Shown here: piece by piece, positions 25,407 to 34,032 of the stretch
Layout of the letters: every line of letters begins with the position of its first letter
Position numbering within the stretch: position 1 is the first letter of the stretch
Source of the DNA: Duganella guangzhouensis
GTDB lineage: Bacteria > Pseudomonadota > Gammaproteobacteria > Burkholderiales > Burkholderiaceae_D
Reading direction: 5' to 3'
DNA length: 64,000 bases
Assembly (NCBI RefSeq): GCF_009674535.1
Contig: NZ_WKJK01000001.1
Span: forward strand, 186,001 to 250,000
The notes under the pieces: generated by a model
Told to the model about the DNA's origin: nothing
What the model saw: the letters and a program-made list of their open reading frames with translations, nothing else
Database searches by the model: none
Program-made: the position numbers and the translations under genes

Positions 25407-26648
25407 TTAGTGACGCGTGGCGTCCGCGAAATTGGTCGCACGTGGATGACGCTGGCGCACCGCGTACGCCAGCCAGCAGAGCAGAGCGACCACGGCGCTC
25501 GCCGCCATCACCGTACCCACTTCCGCCACCGCGACAGCACGCGAACCAACCACATTCCCCATCGACACCAGAATCAGCGAACTGACCGCCATGCCCAGCA
25601 TCAGCGCCGACTGGAAGGCGCCGGTGCCCAACCCGCGCTTGGCGAACGGCAGGATGCGCATATTCCAGGTCACCACCGTCGGCAGCAGCAGGCCGCAACC
25701 CAGCCCGTTGACGATGGCGCCGGTGGTCAGCGCATCGGCATTGTGAGCGGTGCCCATCAGGATGTAGCCGACGGCGCCGATGGCCAGGCTGAGGCACAGT
25801 TGCAGTGGCACGCTGGTGCGGCCGGCCAGCACCCAGCCGAAGATGAAGGTACCCAGCATCACGCCAGCGCTGTTCAGGGTATAGCCGGTACCGATATTCG
25901 GCGCCCAGCCCTGAGTCGCATACAGAATGCCAAGGTTAATCGGCACCACCATGAATGCGATGCCGACGAAGAAGCCGATCGCGCAGGTCAGCGCCACCAG
26001 CCGTGGCCGGAAGATGACTTGCTCACCTTCGGCCGATTCGACGGCGGCTTTGTCGGTGGCGTTATCCGGCACCGGTTCCCACAGATAGATCGCCATCAGC
26101 GGCAACAGCAGCAACGCTAGCGCGTAGATTGCAAACGGCGCGTTCCAGCCCAGCGTGCCGACCGCCGCGCCCACCGCCACAAACACCGTCGCCGTGGCCG
26201 ACGAGGTGGTGGTTTGCAGCGACATCATGCGCTCACGTTTCAACCCTTGGTAGTAGTCACCGATCATGGTGGTGGAGGCGGTCATCAGCGCCGCCTCGAA
26301 CACGCCCAGCGCGACGCGGCTGGCGAAGATGGCCCAAAAGTTGTCAATATAAAACGGCATGGTGCCGAGGACGGTGTACGCCAGCGTTGAATACACCAGC
26401 AGGTTTTTGCGACCGACCTTGTCGGCCAGGTTGCCGATGAAGATAGCGCACAGGCCGAACACGCCGATTGGTATCGATACCGCCAGCGGCACCCATTGGT
26501 CGGCGTTGGCGATCTGCTTGGAGAAATGCTCCTGCAGCTGCGGAATATTCGGCCCCAGAATGGCCGACACCAGCACGGTGAGGCCGCTGGTAATCAGCAG
26601 GATGATGGCCTGGATCAGGCGCGGTGAGCGGGGTGGGATGGTACGCAT
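25407..26648 (-). CDS. MFS transporter, probably an aromatic or organic acid carrier
   Basis: This 413-residue inner-membrane protein has about 12 hydrophobic segments. GNLADKVGRKNLLVYSTL is the MFS loop between helices 2 and 3. The first helix starts LIQAIILLITSGLTVLVSAILGPNIPQL. I cannot place it in a named substrate family. It is the last gene of a minus-strand run (SDR, hot-dog protein, TonB receptor, beta-helix protein, MFS) transcribed away from the NodD-like regulator. The most likely job is inner-membrane passage of the compound taken up by that TonB receptor, which I infer from order only. Confidence 0.85.
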   Translation of the reverse strand: MRTIPPRSPRLIQAIILLITSGLTVLVSAILGPNIPQLQEHFSKQIANADQWVPLAVSIPIGVFGLCAIFIGNLADKVGRKNLLVYSTLAYTVLGTMPFYIDNFWAIFASRVALGVFEAALMTASTTMIGDYYQGLKRERMMSLQTTTSSATATVFVAVGAAVGTLGWNAPFAIYALALLLLPLMAIYLWEPVPDNATDKAAVESAEGEQVIFRPRLVALTCAIGFFVGIAFMVVPINLGILYATQGWAPNIGTGYTLNSAGVMLGTFIFGWVLAGRTSVPLQLCLSLAIGAVGYILMGTAHNADALTTGAIVNGLGCGLLLPTVVTWNMRILPFAKRGLGTGAFQSALMLGMAVSSLILVSMGNVVGSRAVAVAEVGTVMAASAVVALLCWLAYAVRQRHPRATNFADATRH

Positions 26649-26713
26649 TTACGGTCTTGTCTCCATGTTTTTTTTGGTGGATGTCGCCAGAATAACAGCT
26701 ACGTCCGCAGTCA

Positions 26714-28333
26714 CTAATCGTTTTTGACGATAGAGCGCATCAGCAAATGCCATGCGAGCTGCGCGCCGCTGACCACCAGACGGCCGCCGCCCGCCAGCGG
26801 GTAGCTGCCGTCACGCAGTGTGGATGCTGTGCCGCGCTGGGCGTGGATGGTGACGCCTGATGGCGCATCCAGCTGCGCCAACTCCGGCGTGCCGGCCAGA
26901 ATCACGCGCGAGTCGTTGCTGGCGGTCCAACTGCTGTCAGTGCTCAATTCCAGCACCGCGCCTTGAACCGCGCCGCGTAACTTGCTGTGGCTGAGCGTGA
27001 CGGTCATGCCGCGCTTGCCATCCTGGTGCAGGATGTCGCCTTTCAGGTCGACGTTGCGCAGCGTGACGTGGATGCCGGGCACTTGCTGACCATCGATGCG
27101 GGTGGCGTTCGGATCCTGGTTGACGATGGAACGCACCAATACACCATCCTGCGGCAGCAGTTGCGCGCCGTCGATGGTGATGTCGGCGTTGGCGCTTTTC
27201 ACCAGCACGGCGGCCTGGGCGCTGGCCAGGCGGCCACCTTTGATCGCCAGTAGCGCGCGTTCCTGTGGATCGCCCATCACGCTGTGGATCATCACGGTGT
27301 TGGCGCCGGCGTTTCCCTCTACCTGGTTCAGATCGATCTTGCCGGCGCCGGCGATGATGCCGCCGAAGGTAGCAGCGTTCAGACGCGAGCGGTTCAGTAC
27401 CACGGTGGCGCCGAAGTCGGCGTAGACGCCGTAGCCGCTGTTGCGGGTGGTGATGTCGCTGTCGTTGGCTTCCAGGTAGACGTCGCCGCCGGTGTCGTCG
27501 GTGGACAGCGCGCCCCAGCCGTCGGCGCTGATATGGCTGTTGTAGAAGTAGGTCTTGGAGCGGCTGGTGGACAGGTGGGTACGCGCGGTGCCTTTGATGC
27601 CGAGTGGCGGCGGCGGTTCCATCATGCCGGGGCCGATTTTGGGAACGTAGTCGGCCGGCAGCGGGCCGCCGTGGGCGGTCAGGGTGGAGTCGTAGACTTT
27701 GAGGGTGGCGCCTTCGCGGGCGGCGGTGGCGGCGGCCAGCACGCCGCTGGTGGTGATGGTTACCGATTTCAGCACCAGGCTGCCGCCAGCGTCGACCAGC
27801 GCGCCGGCGCCGATGGCTTCGAAGTCGTTGCTGCCGTTGCCGGACAGCGCAATGTTGGCGTCCGACAGCGTGTAGGGCGTGTGGCTGCCATGGACGATCA
27901 AACCGTTGCGGTTGGCGCTGGCCGAGCGCAGCGTGATTCCTTTGGCGCCGCTGTCGCTGGTCTTGCCGGCGACGGCCGCCGCCGCCAGCGAACGCGCCGG
28001 CAGATAGCGGCCATCGCTGACCGTCAGTTCGGCGGCGTAGTCGATCTCCTTGCTGGAGCGCACCGGAGGCGGTGGCCCACCCGCCATCCCCGCAGGCGCC
28101 CCCGGCGGAGCACCAAGCGCTAGCGCGACCTGCGCCTCGGCCGCCGTATCCGCGCCCGGCGCTGCCATCGCGCCGGCGGCTGTCTCAGCCGCAGCGCCCA
28201 GGCTTGGAGCGGTCGAGGCGTCGGCGCGGGCTGGCGCCGGGGCCAGCGTCAGCGAGGCGCAGAGGAGGGCGATCGCGGTCAGCGCCGGCAGCGAGGCCGG
28301 TGCGGCTGAGTGCTGTAGTGTTTTACTGTTCAT
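26714..28333 (-). CDS. Exported right-handed beta-helix protein of unknown function
   Basis: The 539-residue protein begins with a signal peptide (MNSKTLQHSAAPASLPALTAIALL..., cleaved near APARA). An Ala/Gly/Pro-rich linker (about 34-95, including a PPPPVRSSKEID stretch) leads into repeated short beta-strand turns (VDAGGSLVLKSVTITT, EGATLKVYDSTLT, LNQVEGNAGANTV) typical of a parallel beta-helix. There is no autotransporter barrel and no GH28 or lyase active-site motif, so it may bind rather than cut. The frame continues upstream into the TonB gene, but the signal peptide sets the start at 28333, 17 bases after that gene's stop. Tight coupling to a TonB receptor suggests a surface or periplasmic partner in uptake. 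Confidence 0.75.
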   Translation of the reverse strand: MNSKTLQHSAAPASLPALTAIALLCASLTLAPAPARADASTAPSLGAAAETAAGAMAAPGADTAAEAQVALALGAPPGAPAGMAGGPPPPVRSSKEIDYAAELTVSDGRYLPARSLAAAAVAGKTSDSGAKGITLRSASANRNGLIVHGSHTPYTLSDANIALSGNGSNDFEAIGAGALVDAGGSLVLKSVTITTSGVLAAATAAREGATLKVYDSTLTAHGGPLPADYVPKIGPGMMEPPPPLGIKGTARTHLSTSRSKTYFYNSHISADGWGALSTDDTGGDVYLEANDSDITTRNSGYGVYADFGATVVLNRSRLNAATFGGIIAGAGKIDLNQVEGNAGANTVMIHSVMGDPQERALLAIKGGRLASAQAAVLVKSANADITIDGAQLLPQDGVLVRSIVNQDPNATRIDGQQVPGIHVTLRNVDLKGDILHQDGKRGMTVTLSHSKLRGAVQGAVLELSTDSSWTASNDSRVILAGTPELAQLDAPSGVTIHAQRGTASTLRDGSYPLAGGGRLVVSGAQLAWHLLMRSIVKND

Positions 28334-28350
28334 GCGTATGCTCGCTTTTA

Positions 28351-30435
28351 TCAATAGCTGTAGTTCAGAATCACGCCCGAAGTACGCGGTGCGCTGACGG
28401 TGGCGTAGCCGCCGAAGTTGCCGGTCTTGGCGATGTAATTGCTGACGTTTTTCATGTACGCCGTTACCGACCACTTCTCATCCGGCGCGCGGTACACCGC
28501 CGAGACGTCGCCCGAGCTGTAAGCTTCCTGCAGCGTGTAAGCATTCTCGGTGGCTGACACATACTGCTCGCTGACTCGCCGCGCATCCGCCTTTAGAATC
28601 ACCGCCGCGCCGTTGGACAGATCGATCGGATATTCATACCCAATCTTGAAGGTGCGACGCGGCGCATGCGGCATCTGCTGCCCCTCCAGATTGGTGGTGG
28701 TGCCATACGGTACAAACGATCCCAGCTTGGCATCCAGCAGCGCCACCGACGCCCGCAGCTGGCCGAATTCGCCCAGCAGCATGCGGCTGTCAATCTCCAC
28801 GCCACGCACCTTCTGCTTCGGCACATTGCTGATACGCGAATAGGTCGGCGGCGAGAAATCCACCACCTGATAGTTTTCATAATTCAGGCTGAAGATATCG
28901 GCATTGATCTGCAGCGTGTTGTGCAGCAGACGCGATTTGATGCCCAGCTCGGCCGATTTCATCTTCTCCGACTCGAAGCGCAGCGGCTGCACCGCCGCCG
29001 GCAGCGCGTTGAAGCCGCCCGGACGATAAGCGGTGGCGTAAGTGGCATAGGCCATGGTGGCGGAATTCAGATCGTATTCCAGGCCCACCTTGCCGTCGGT
29101 GCTTTTCCAGGTGTCCTTCAACTGGCCTTCGGTCAGCGAACTGATGGTTTTTTCGTCCTTGGTGGTACGGATGCCGGCCAGGCCGCGCCAGCCGGTCGTC
29201 AGCGGCACCGTCACCTGAGCGAATCCAGCCTTGGAGCGGGTGCTGGTGTCATTCGGATTGGGCGAGGTGGTATCGCAATTGATCAGGCAATAGGTTGAGC
29301 CATGCATCTTGTAGCCGTAGTAGCCGGCCACCCACTTGAACGGCGCGCCAGCCGGCGAGGCCAGGCGCGCTTCCAGGCTGTCCTGGGTCGCGTGATTGGG
29401 ATCGCGGTTGGATTGCTCTTCGCTGCCGGCGGTGCGCGAGGCGTCGAATTTGCGATACAGCTCGCCATCGGCGCGCTGCCAGGCCGGCAGCACGGTCAGC
29501 AGGCCGAAGCCAAGATCGGCGTTCAGTTCCAGCCAGGTTTTATTCTGCTCGTACCGCTGATAGCCGATGTCGGTGCCGGCGCCGGTGGCGGCTTGCAGGC
29601 GTTTGCTTGCGTCGTTCCAGTTATCCTGCGGGATGAAGCCGATACCCTTGCCGTTCAGGCGCACCCGTTCGGTGGCGGCCAGCAGCGAGATGCCGGCGGT
29701 CGGCTTGAACAGCACTTTGATGCGGCCGGCGTTGCTGACGTCATCGTTGTAGCCGTCGCTCAGATAGCCTTTGCGGTCGGTGCTGGTGCCAGAGATGCGG
29801 ATCGCCAGCATGTCGTTGACCGGGATGTTGGCGCCGCCCTCGGTGCGCACCAGGCCGTAGGTGCCCAATTCCAGGCTGACGTTGCCGGTGGATTTGCCGA
29901 TCTGCGGATTGCGGGTCAGGAAGTTGACCACACCGCCGGACGCCGAGCGGCCATACAGCGTGCCTTGCGGGCCGCGCAGCACTTCGATGCGTTCCAGGTC
30001 GAACAGGCCGGCGGTGTTGCCCTCGGCGCGGAAGTTGTAGATGCCGTCGAAATTGGTCGAGACGGCGGATTCGCCCATGCCGGGTGGCAGGTCGGAGCCG
30101 AGGCCGCGCATCGCGATCACGCTGCCGCGGGCGGCGCCTTGCACTTCGACGTTGGTGATGTTTTTCAGCGCATCAGCGGCGTTGGTGATGCCTTGCTCGG
30201 CGATCTCGCGCTCGCTGATGGCGACCATCGAGATCGAGGTTTTTTGCAGGCTCTGCGCCGAACGCTCAGCCGTCACCACGATGGTGGTCAGCTCCTGCCG
30301 CTCGGCGCGCGGCGAGGTGGCGTCGGCCGGTGCTGGCGCATCGGCTGCGGCCTCGGTTTGCGCATAGGCCGGTAAGCTCAGCGCGCAGGCGAGGGCGGCG
30401 GCGAGCGGGGTCAGTTTGAATTGTTTGTTCTTCAT
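28351..30435 (-). CDS. TonB-dependent outer-membrane receptor (first)
   Basis: This 694-residue receptor has a signal peptide (MKNKQFKLTPLAAALACALSLPAYA), a TonB box-like ELTTIVVTAERS near residue 48, a plug domain with IEVLRGPQGTLYGRSASGGVVNFLT (about 135-160), and a barrel ending in GVILNYSY with a terminal aromatic. The frame runs to 30600, but GGAGACGACC before the ATG at 30435 and the signal peptide fix the start. The plug sequence is of the type found in receptors for plant-derived or aromatic compounds, not siderophores. It is encoded between the exported hot-dog protein and the exported beta-helix protein, so all three could act together in the envelope. Confidence 0.92.
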   Translation of the reverse strand: MKNKQFKLTPLAAALACALSLPAYAQTEAAADAPAPADATSPRAERQELTTIVVTAERSAQSLQKTSISMVAISEREIAEQGITNAADALKNITNVEVQGAARGSVIAMRGLGSDLPPGMGESAVSTNFDGIYNFRAEGNTAGLFDLERIEVLRGPQGTLYGRSASGGVVNFLTRNPQIGKSTGNVSLELGTYGLVRTEGGANIPVNDMLAIRISGTSTDRKGYLSDGYNDDVSNAGRIKVLFKPTAGISLLAATERVRLNGKGIGFIPQDNWNDASKRLQAATGAGTDIGYQRYEQNKTWLELNADLGFGLLTVLPAWQRADGELYRKFDASRTAGSEEQSNRDPNHATQDSLEARLASPAGAPFKWVAGYYGYKMHGSTYCLINCDTTSPNPNDTSTRSKAGFAQVTVPLTTGWRGLAGIRTTKDEKTISSLTEGQLKDTWKSTDGKVGLEYDLNSATMAYATYATAYRPGGFNALPAAVQPLRFESEKMKSAELGIKSRLLHNTLQINADIFSLNYENYQVVDFSPPTYSRISNVPKQKVRGVEIDSRMLLGEFGQLRASVALLDAKLGSFVPYGTTTNLEGQQMPHAPRRTFKIGYEYPIDLSNGAAVILKADARRVSEQYVSATENAYTLQEAYSSGDVSAVYRAPDEKWSVTAYMKNVSNYIAKTGNFGGYATVSAPRTSGVILNYSY

Positions 30436-30493
30436 GGTCGTCTCCTTTGTTTTTGTAGTAGGAGCCCGCCCCGCTTGGAGCGGGCGAGGGGTG

Positions 30494-32038
30494 TTACTGT
30501 GCCTGGCGCGACGGCAGCTTGACGGTGGCCGCGCCTTCCAGCCACACCTTGCCGTCGACGGTTTCAATCCACCACACCAGATCGGCCATGAACTGGCCAT
30601 CCAGGACGTACTTGCTGGTGATCTGCGACTTGACCAGCGCCACGTCTTCGGTCAGCCCGTGCTCGCTGACGTATTTGCCGCGCATGGACGGCACCTGATC
30701 GAGGAAGTGCTCGGCGCGCGGATTGGCCGGCACCTTCATGCCATAAGCGTTGAAAGCGCGCGGGTCCATGATGGTCCAGCGAATGTTCTGCAGCCAGCCA
30801 CGGTCGCCCATCCAGTTGGTGATGTGACGGATCGCCAGATCACGCCCCATGTAGTTGACCAGCGGGCTACGCTTGACGCCATCCTTGTGGATGTCGGTGG
30901 TGTTGATCGCGCCTTCCTGCAGCATCGGATTTTCCTTGCCATCCGGCGCGGCCGGCACGGCGGGCACGTAAGCGGTGCGCTCGGACAGACGCCAGATGCC
31001 ATCCTTGGCGCCGCGCACCATGCTCTTGAACAGTACCGGATCCATCATCTCGCGCTTCATGCTGCGACTGCCGCCGGCGCCCATGCCCCATGGCGGCACC
31101 GGCGCCACCGATGCCTGAATCGGACCGTCGACCGTCCATGCCGGCTGCTCGCCGACCTTGACGTCTTCCCAGTACAGCGGCTCGGCGCCACGGCGCTTTT
31201 CCTTGGCCCAGACGGTGCGGATGAAGCTCCAGTCCTTGTCGGTGTAGAAGTGGGCCGGGCGTTTCAGCCAATCCGGCGCTTCCCAAATGTCGGGGAAGCC
31301 GGGATTGGCCGGACGATCGTTGTCATCTGCCAGCACGCGGATGTTTTCGGTGACGCGGAAGATCACGTCATTGACCTTGTCGCCATGCTGGTTGTAGATG
31401 CTGCCCTTGGTCTGAATCGCCAGGCTGCGGTGGGTGGCGCCGCTGGCCGGCGTCAGATCGATCACCTCGCGTTCGTTGGCCACCAGGTACAGCGTATCGC
31501 CCGGGTAAATCGGTTTGTACGAGGTGACGCTGTGATTCAACTCGCTCACCAGCAGCTTGTCGCGCGCGGCTGGCGGGTAGGGCACCATGAAGGTGTCGTC
31601 ATGCGCGCCAAAGGTCGGGAAGGCCATGATGTCGGCATAGCCGGCCTTGCGCGCGTAGTCACGATCGTTGTGCAGCGGGTTCTCAGGATCGTACTTGGCG
31701 TTGTTATAGCGTACCCACTCTTCGGTCACCTTGATGACCGGGCCCAGGCCGGGCGTATCGGCGGGCAGGGTGCCGGCCACCAGTTTTTTCACATCGATCG
31801 GGCCACGCGCCAGCAGCGCGCGGTTGGCCTCGAAATATTTCTGCACCAGCGCCTGCTCATGCGGGCTGTAGACGCCGGGATACAGCGTAAGGTAACGCGG
31901 CTGTGCGTGCGCTGCGCTGCTGGCCGCGGCTGCGGCCGCGCTGTCGGCGCTGAATGCCTGCGGCGCGAAGCCGGCCAGGCTGACGGCGAACAAACCTGCC
32001 AGCGCAAGGCGGCGGGGCGTAAAGATGGTATGGGTCAT
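30494..32038 (-). CDS. Exported MaoC-like (hot-dog fold) protein
   Basis: This 514-residue protein has an apparent signal peptide (MTHTIFTPRRLALAGLFAVS...QAFSA). From about residue 100 it carries a MaoC/FAS1-type hydratase pattern: YDPENPLHNDRDYARKAGY, containing the NPLHxD active-site signature (H123), then FPTFG and PIYPGDTLYLVANEREV. A second hot-dog-like unit probably follows in the C-terminal half, where VKSQITSKYVLDGQFMADLVWW suggests the closing strands. MaoC hydratases normally act on CoA thioesters in the cytoplasm, so an exported copy is odd and may act on a free enone or on another ligand. It lies 58 bases upstream of the TonB receptor in the same operon. Confidence 0.7.
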   Translation of the reverse strand: MTHTIFTPRRLALAGLFAVSLAGFAPQAFSADSAAAAAASSAAHAQPRYLTLYPGVYSPHEQALVQKYFEANRALLARGPIDVKKLVAGTLPADTPGLGPVIKVTEEWVRYNNAKYDPENPLHNDRDYARKAGYADIMAFPTFGAHDDTFMVPYPPAARDKLLVSELNHSVTSYKPIYPGDTLYLVANEREVIDLTPASGATHRSLAIQTKGSIYNQHGDKVNDVIFRVTENIRVLADDNDRPANPGFPDIWEAPDWLKRPAHFYTDKDWSFIRTVWAKEKRRGAEPLYWEDVKVGEQPAWTVDGPIQASVAPVPPWGMGAGGSRSMKREMMDPVLFKSMVRGAKDGIWRLSERTAYVPAVPAAPDGKENPMLQEGAINTTDIHKDGVKRSPLVNYMGRDLAIRHITNWMGDRGWLQNIRWTIMDPRAFNAYGMKVPANPRAEHFLDQVPSMRGKYVSEHGLTEDVALVKSQITSKYVLDGQFMADLVWWIETVDGKVWLEGAATVKLPSRQAQ

Positions 32039-32069
32039 ACAATGTCTCCTCTAGTGGGATTGGAAAGGC

Positions 32070-32876
32070 TTACCAGCCGGTGGCGCCGGCGTCGATGCGG
32101 AAGTCGGCCGCCGTCACCAGCGTGGATTCGTCGGAGGCCAGATAGACCGCGCACCAGGCCACGTCCTCCGGCTGGCCGAGGCGCTTGATCATGGCCTTGG
32201 CCAGCACCTGGTCACGGAAACCGGGCAGGCTGTCGAGCGGGGTGCGGGTGGCGGCGGTTTCGATCAGGCCGGGGGCGATGGTGTTGGCGCGGATGCCGTG
32301 CGGCGCGCCTTCGGCCGCCAATTGGCGCGTCATCGCCAGTACGCCGCCCTTGCCGGCGCAGTGCGCCAATGCCGGCGACGTGTCCAGTGCGTGGTGCGCG
32401 TTGGCCGATGAGAAGTTGATGATGGAACCGCCGCCGCCAGCCACCATGTGCGGCCAGGCTGCTTTACAGGCGAGGAACACGATGTCCAATTCGCCCACCA
32501 TGGTTTTGCGCCAGTGTTCGATGTAGTCCATGCTTTCGATCGGCTCGAAAGCGCCGAAGGCGGCGGCGTTGACCAGGATGTCGATGCGGCCCCAGCGCTG
32601 CACCGTGTGCTCGATCAGGCGTTGCACCTCTGCTGGATCGGTCATATCGCAGGGATACAGCGCATCGATGTGCAAGCCCTCTGCGTGGGCGGCGGCGAGG
32701 CTGGAGGCGGCCAGTTCGGCGTCGATGTCGCAACCGATCACGTGCGCGCCCTGGGCCGCAAACATGCGCGCGCAGCCGCGGCCGATGCCGGCGCCGATGC
32801 CAGTGACAATCGCCACCTTGCCAGCCAGGCGGGTGCCGCGCACCACCGGCTTGGCCGGTTTAATTACTTTGCTCAA
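32070..32876 (-). CDS. Short-chain dehydrogenase/reductase-fold protein with Tyr-to-His change
   Basis: The 268-residue protein has the SDR cofactor loop VTGIGAGIGRG (about 24-34), the acidic residue D50 (GCDIDAE) that favours NAD, the NAAAF variant of NNAG, and the active-site Ser region INFSSAN. The catalytic YxxxK is changed: codons at 32363-32349 read HCAGK, so H172 replaces Tyr while K176 is kept. It could be inactive, use His as acid/base, or have a non-redox role. It is first in the minus-strand run with the hot-dog protein and TonB receptor. TTGAG-type Shine-Dalgarno sequence is absent, but GGAGAATGG precedes the ATG. Confidence 0.85.
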   Translation of the reverse strand: MSKVIKPAKPVVRGTRLAGKVAIVTGIGAGIGRGCARMFAAQGAHVIGCDIDAELAASSLAAAHAEGLHIDALYPCDMTDPAEVQRLIEHTVQRWGRIDILVNAAAFGAFEPIESMDYIEHWRKTMVGELDIVFLACKAAWPHMVAGGGGSIINFSSANAHHALDTSPALAHCAGKGGVLAMTRQLAAEGAPHGIRANTIAPGLIETAATRTPLDSLPGFRDQVLAKAMIKRLGQPEDVAWCAVYLASDESTLVTAADFRIDAGATGW

Positions 32877-32945
32877 TCCATTCTCCTTGTGTTCTCAAAC
32901 TGGAGAGGAGAATAGATTCGGAGCCCGGCTTTAAGCCAATGGTAT

Positions 32946-32968
32946 CTGCCGATGCCCTGTATCGGCAG
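32946..32968. other. 8-bp inverted repeat between the LysR and SDR genes
   Basis: CTGCCGAT (32946-32953) and ATCGGCAG (32961-32968) are perfect arms with a seven-base loop. It lies after the LysR stop and about 70 bases before the SDR start on the minus strand. No T-run follows, so it may be an operator for the SDR operon or a weak terminator. Confidence 0.45.
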
Positions 32969-32983
32969 TGGCGATGCGTATGT

Positions 32984-33904
32984 TCAGGCTGCGCTGGAAA
33001 TCGCGTCGCGCGCGGTGGCGGCCAGCAGTTCACGCATCCACAGCATGGCGGGATCGTTGTCGTTAAAACGGTGCCACTGCAGGGCTTCTTCCAGCACCGG
33101 CAGTTCGAAGGTCGGCGTTAGCAGGCGCACCGGCAGGTACTGCGCGTAATAGCGCGCCAGATGGGTGTGCATGGTGCCGACACGCTGCGTGCCCACCACA
33201 AACTGCGGTACCGAATTGAAGTCCATGGCCATCATTTCCACCTTGCGCGCATGGCCGTAGTTTTTGAAGAACCATTCGTCGAAAGTGGGCGCGCGGTTGC
33301 GGCCGACGCGGTTGACCACATGCGCCATGCTCAGGTACTGCTCCATGTTGATGGTGTCGCCCTGGAACGGATGCTGGTCCCACACCACGCAGCTGAAATC
33401 GTCGCGGAACAGGATGCTGCTGGGATGGCTGTCGTGGACGAAATTGGCCGGCATGATGAGGAAATCCACCTCGCCATGGTTCAGCGATTCCCAAGGCGCC
33501 TGCGAGTGCGGCAACAGTTCCAGCGTGATGCCAGGCGCCTGCGCTTGCAGCACCGGCACGAAGCGGCTGATCAGCACTGTGGCCACGTAGTCGCTCAGCA
33601 TGAGGGTGAAATGGCGGCTGGCGGCGGCCGGATTGAAGGCCGGACGCGTGTTCAGCATGGCGTCGGCCTGCAGCAGCATGCTGCGCGCTGGTTGCGCCAG
33701 GCTGGCGCCAAGCGCGGTCGGCACCATTTTCTTGCCGACCTGGGTTAGCAGCTCGTCGCCAAAATGTTCGCGCAGCCGGGCCAGCGCGTCGCTGACGGTG
33801 GTCTGGCTGACGTTCAGGCGCTGGCCGGCCTTGGTCACGCTTTGCTCGGCCAGCAGGGCGTCCAGCACCACGGCCAGGTTGAGGTCGAATCGTTTATAGC
33901 GCAT
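32984..33904 (-). CDS. NodD-like LysR regulator, divergent from the ring-cleavage operon (FdeR-like)
   Basis: This 306-residue LysR protein has the NodD-type start MRYKRFDLNLAVVLDALLAEQSVTKAG (helix-turn-helix within about residues 6-60) and a periplasmic-binding-type ligand domain with FTLMLSDYVATVL and a long acidic tail. It is divergent from the FAD monooxygenase at 34033 across 128 bases. In Herbaspirillum seropedicae the NodD-like regulator FdeR activates divergent naringenin-degradation genes in the same arrangement, which makes this the likely activator of the operon here. It may also drive the minus-strand SDR-TonB genes behind it. Confidence 0.88.
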   Translation of the reverse strand: MRYKRFDLNLAVVLDALLAEQSVTKAGQRLNVSQTTVSDALARLREHFGDELLTQVGKKMVPTALGASLAQPARSMLLQADAMLNTRPAFNPAAASRHFTLMLSDYVATVLISRFVPVLQAQAPGITLELLPHSQAPWESLNHGEVDFLIMPANFVHDSHPSSILFRDDFSCVVWDQHPFQGDTINMEQYLSMAHVVNRVGRNRAPTFDEWFFKNYGHARKVEMMAMDFNSVPQFVVGTQRVGTMHTHLARYYAQYLPVRLLTPTFELPVLEEALQWHRFNDNDPAMLWMRELLAATARDAISSAA

Positions 33905-33947
33905 AGCCTTGTCTCCTTCTTATGTACCGGATTTTACGATACTCAAC

Positions 33948-33965
33948 ATCGAAATAAACGATTTT
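33948..33965. promoter_or_regulatory. Candidate LysR operator before the monooxygenase operon
   Basis: ATCG-N7-CGAT (33948-33962) is an inverted repeat in the divergent LysR/monooxygenase region. It contains ATAAACGATTTT (33954-33965), which recurs exactly before the oxidoreductase gene at 36537. This fits a regulator controlling both points of the operon. Confidence 0.4.
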
Positions 33966-34032
33966 CTTAATTATTGGCTGCTCTCTAAGATGCATCTCAC
34001 TCACCCGACAACAACAACGGAGTAATGGAGAC

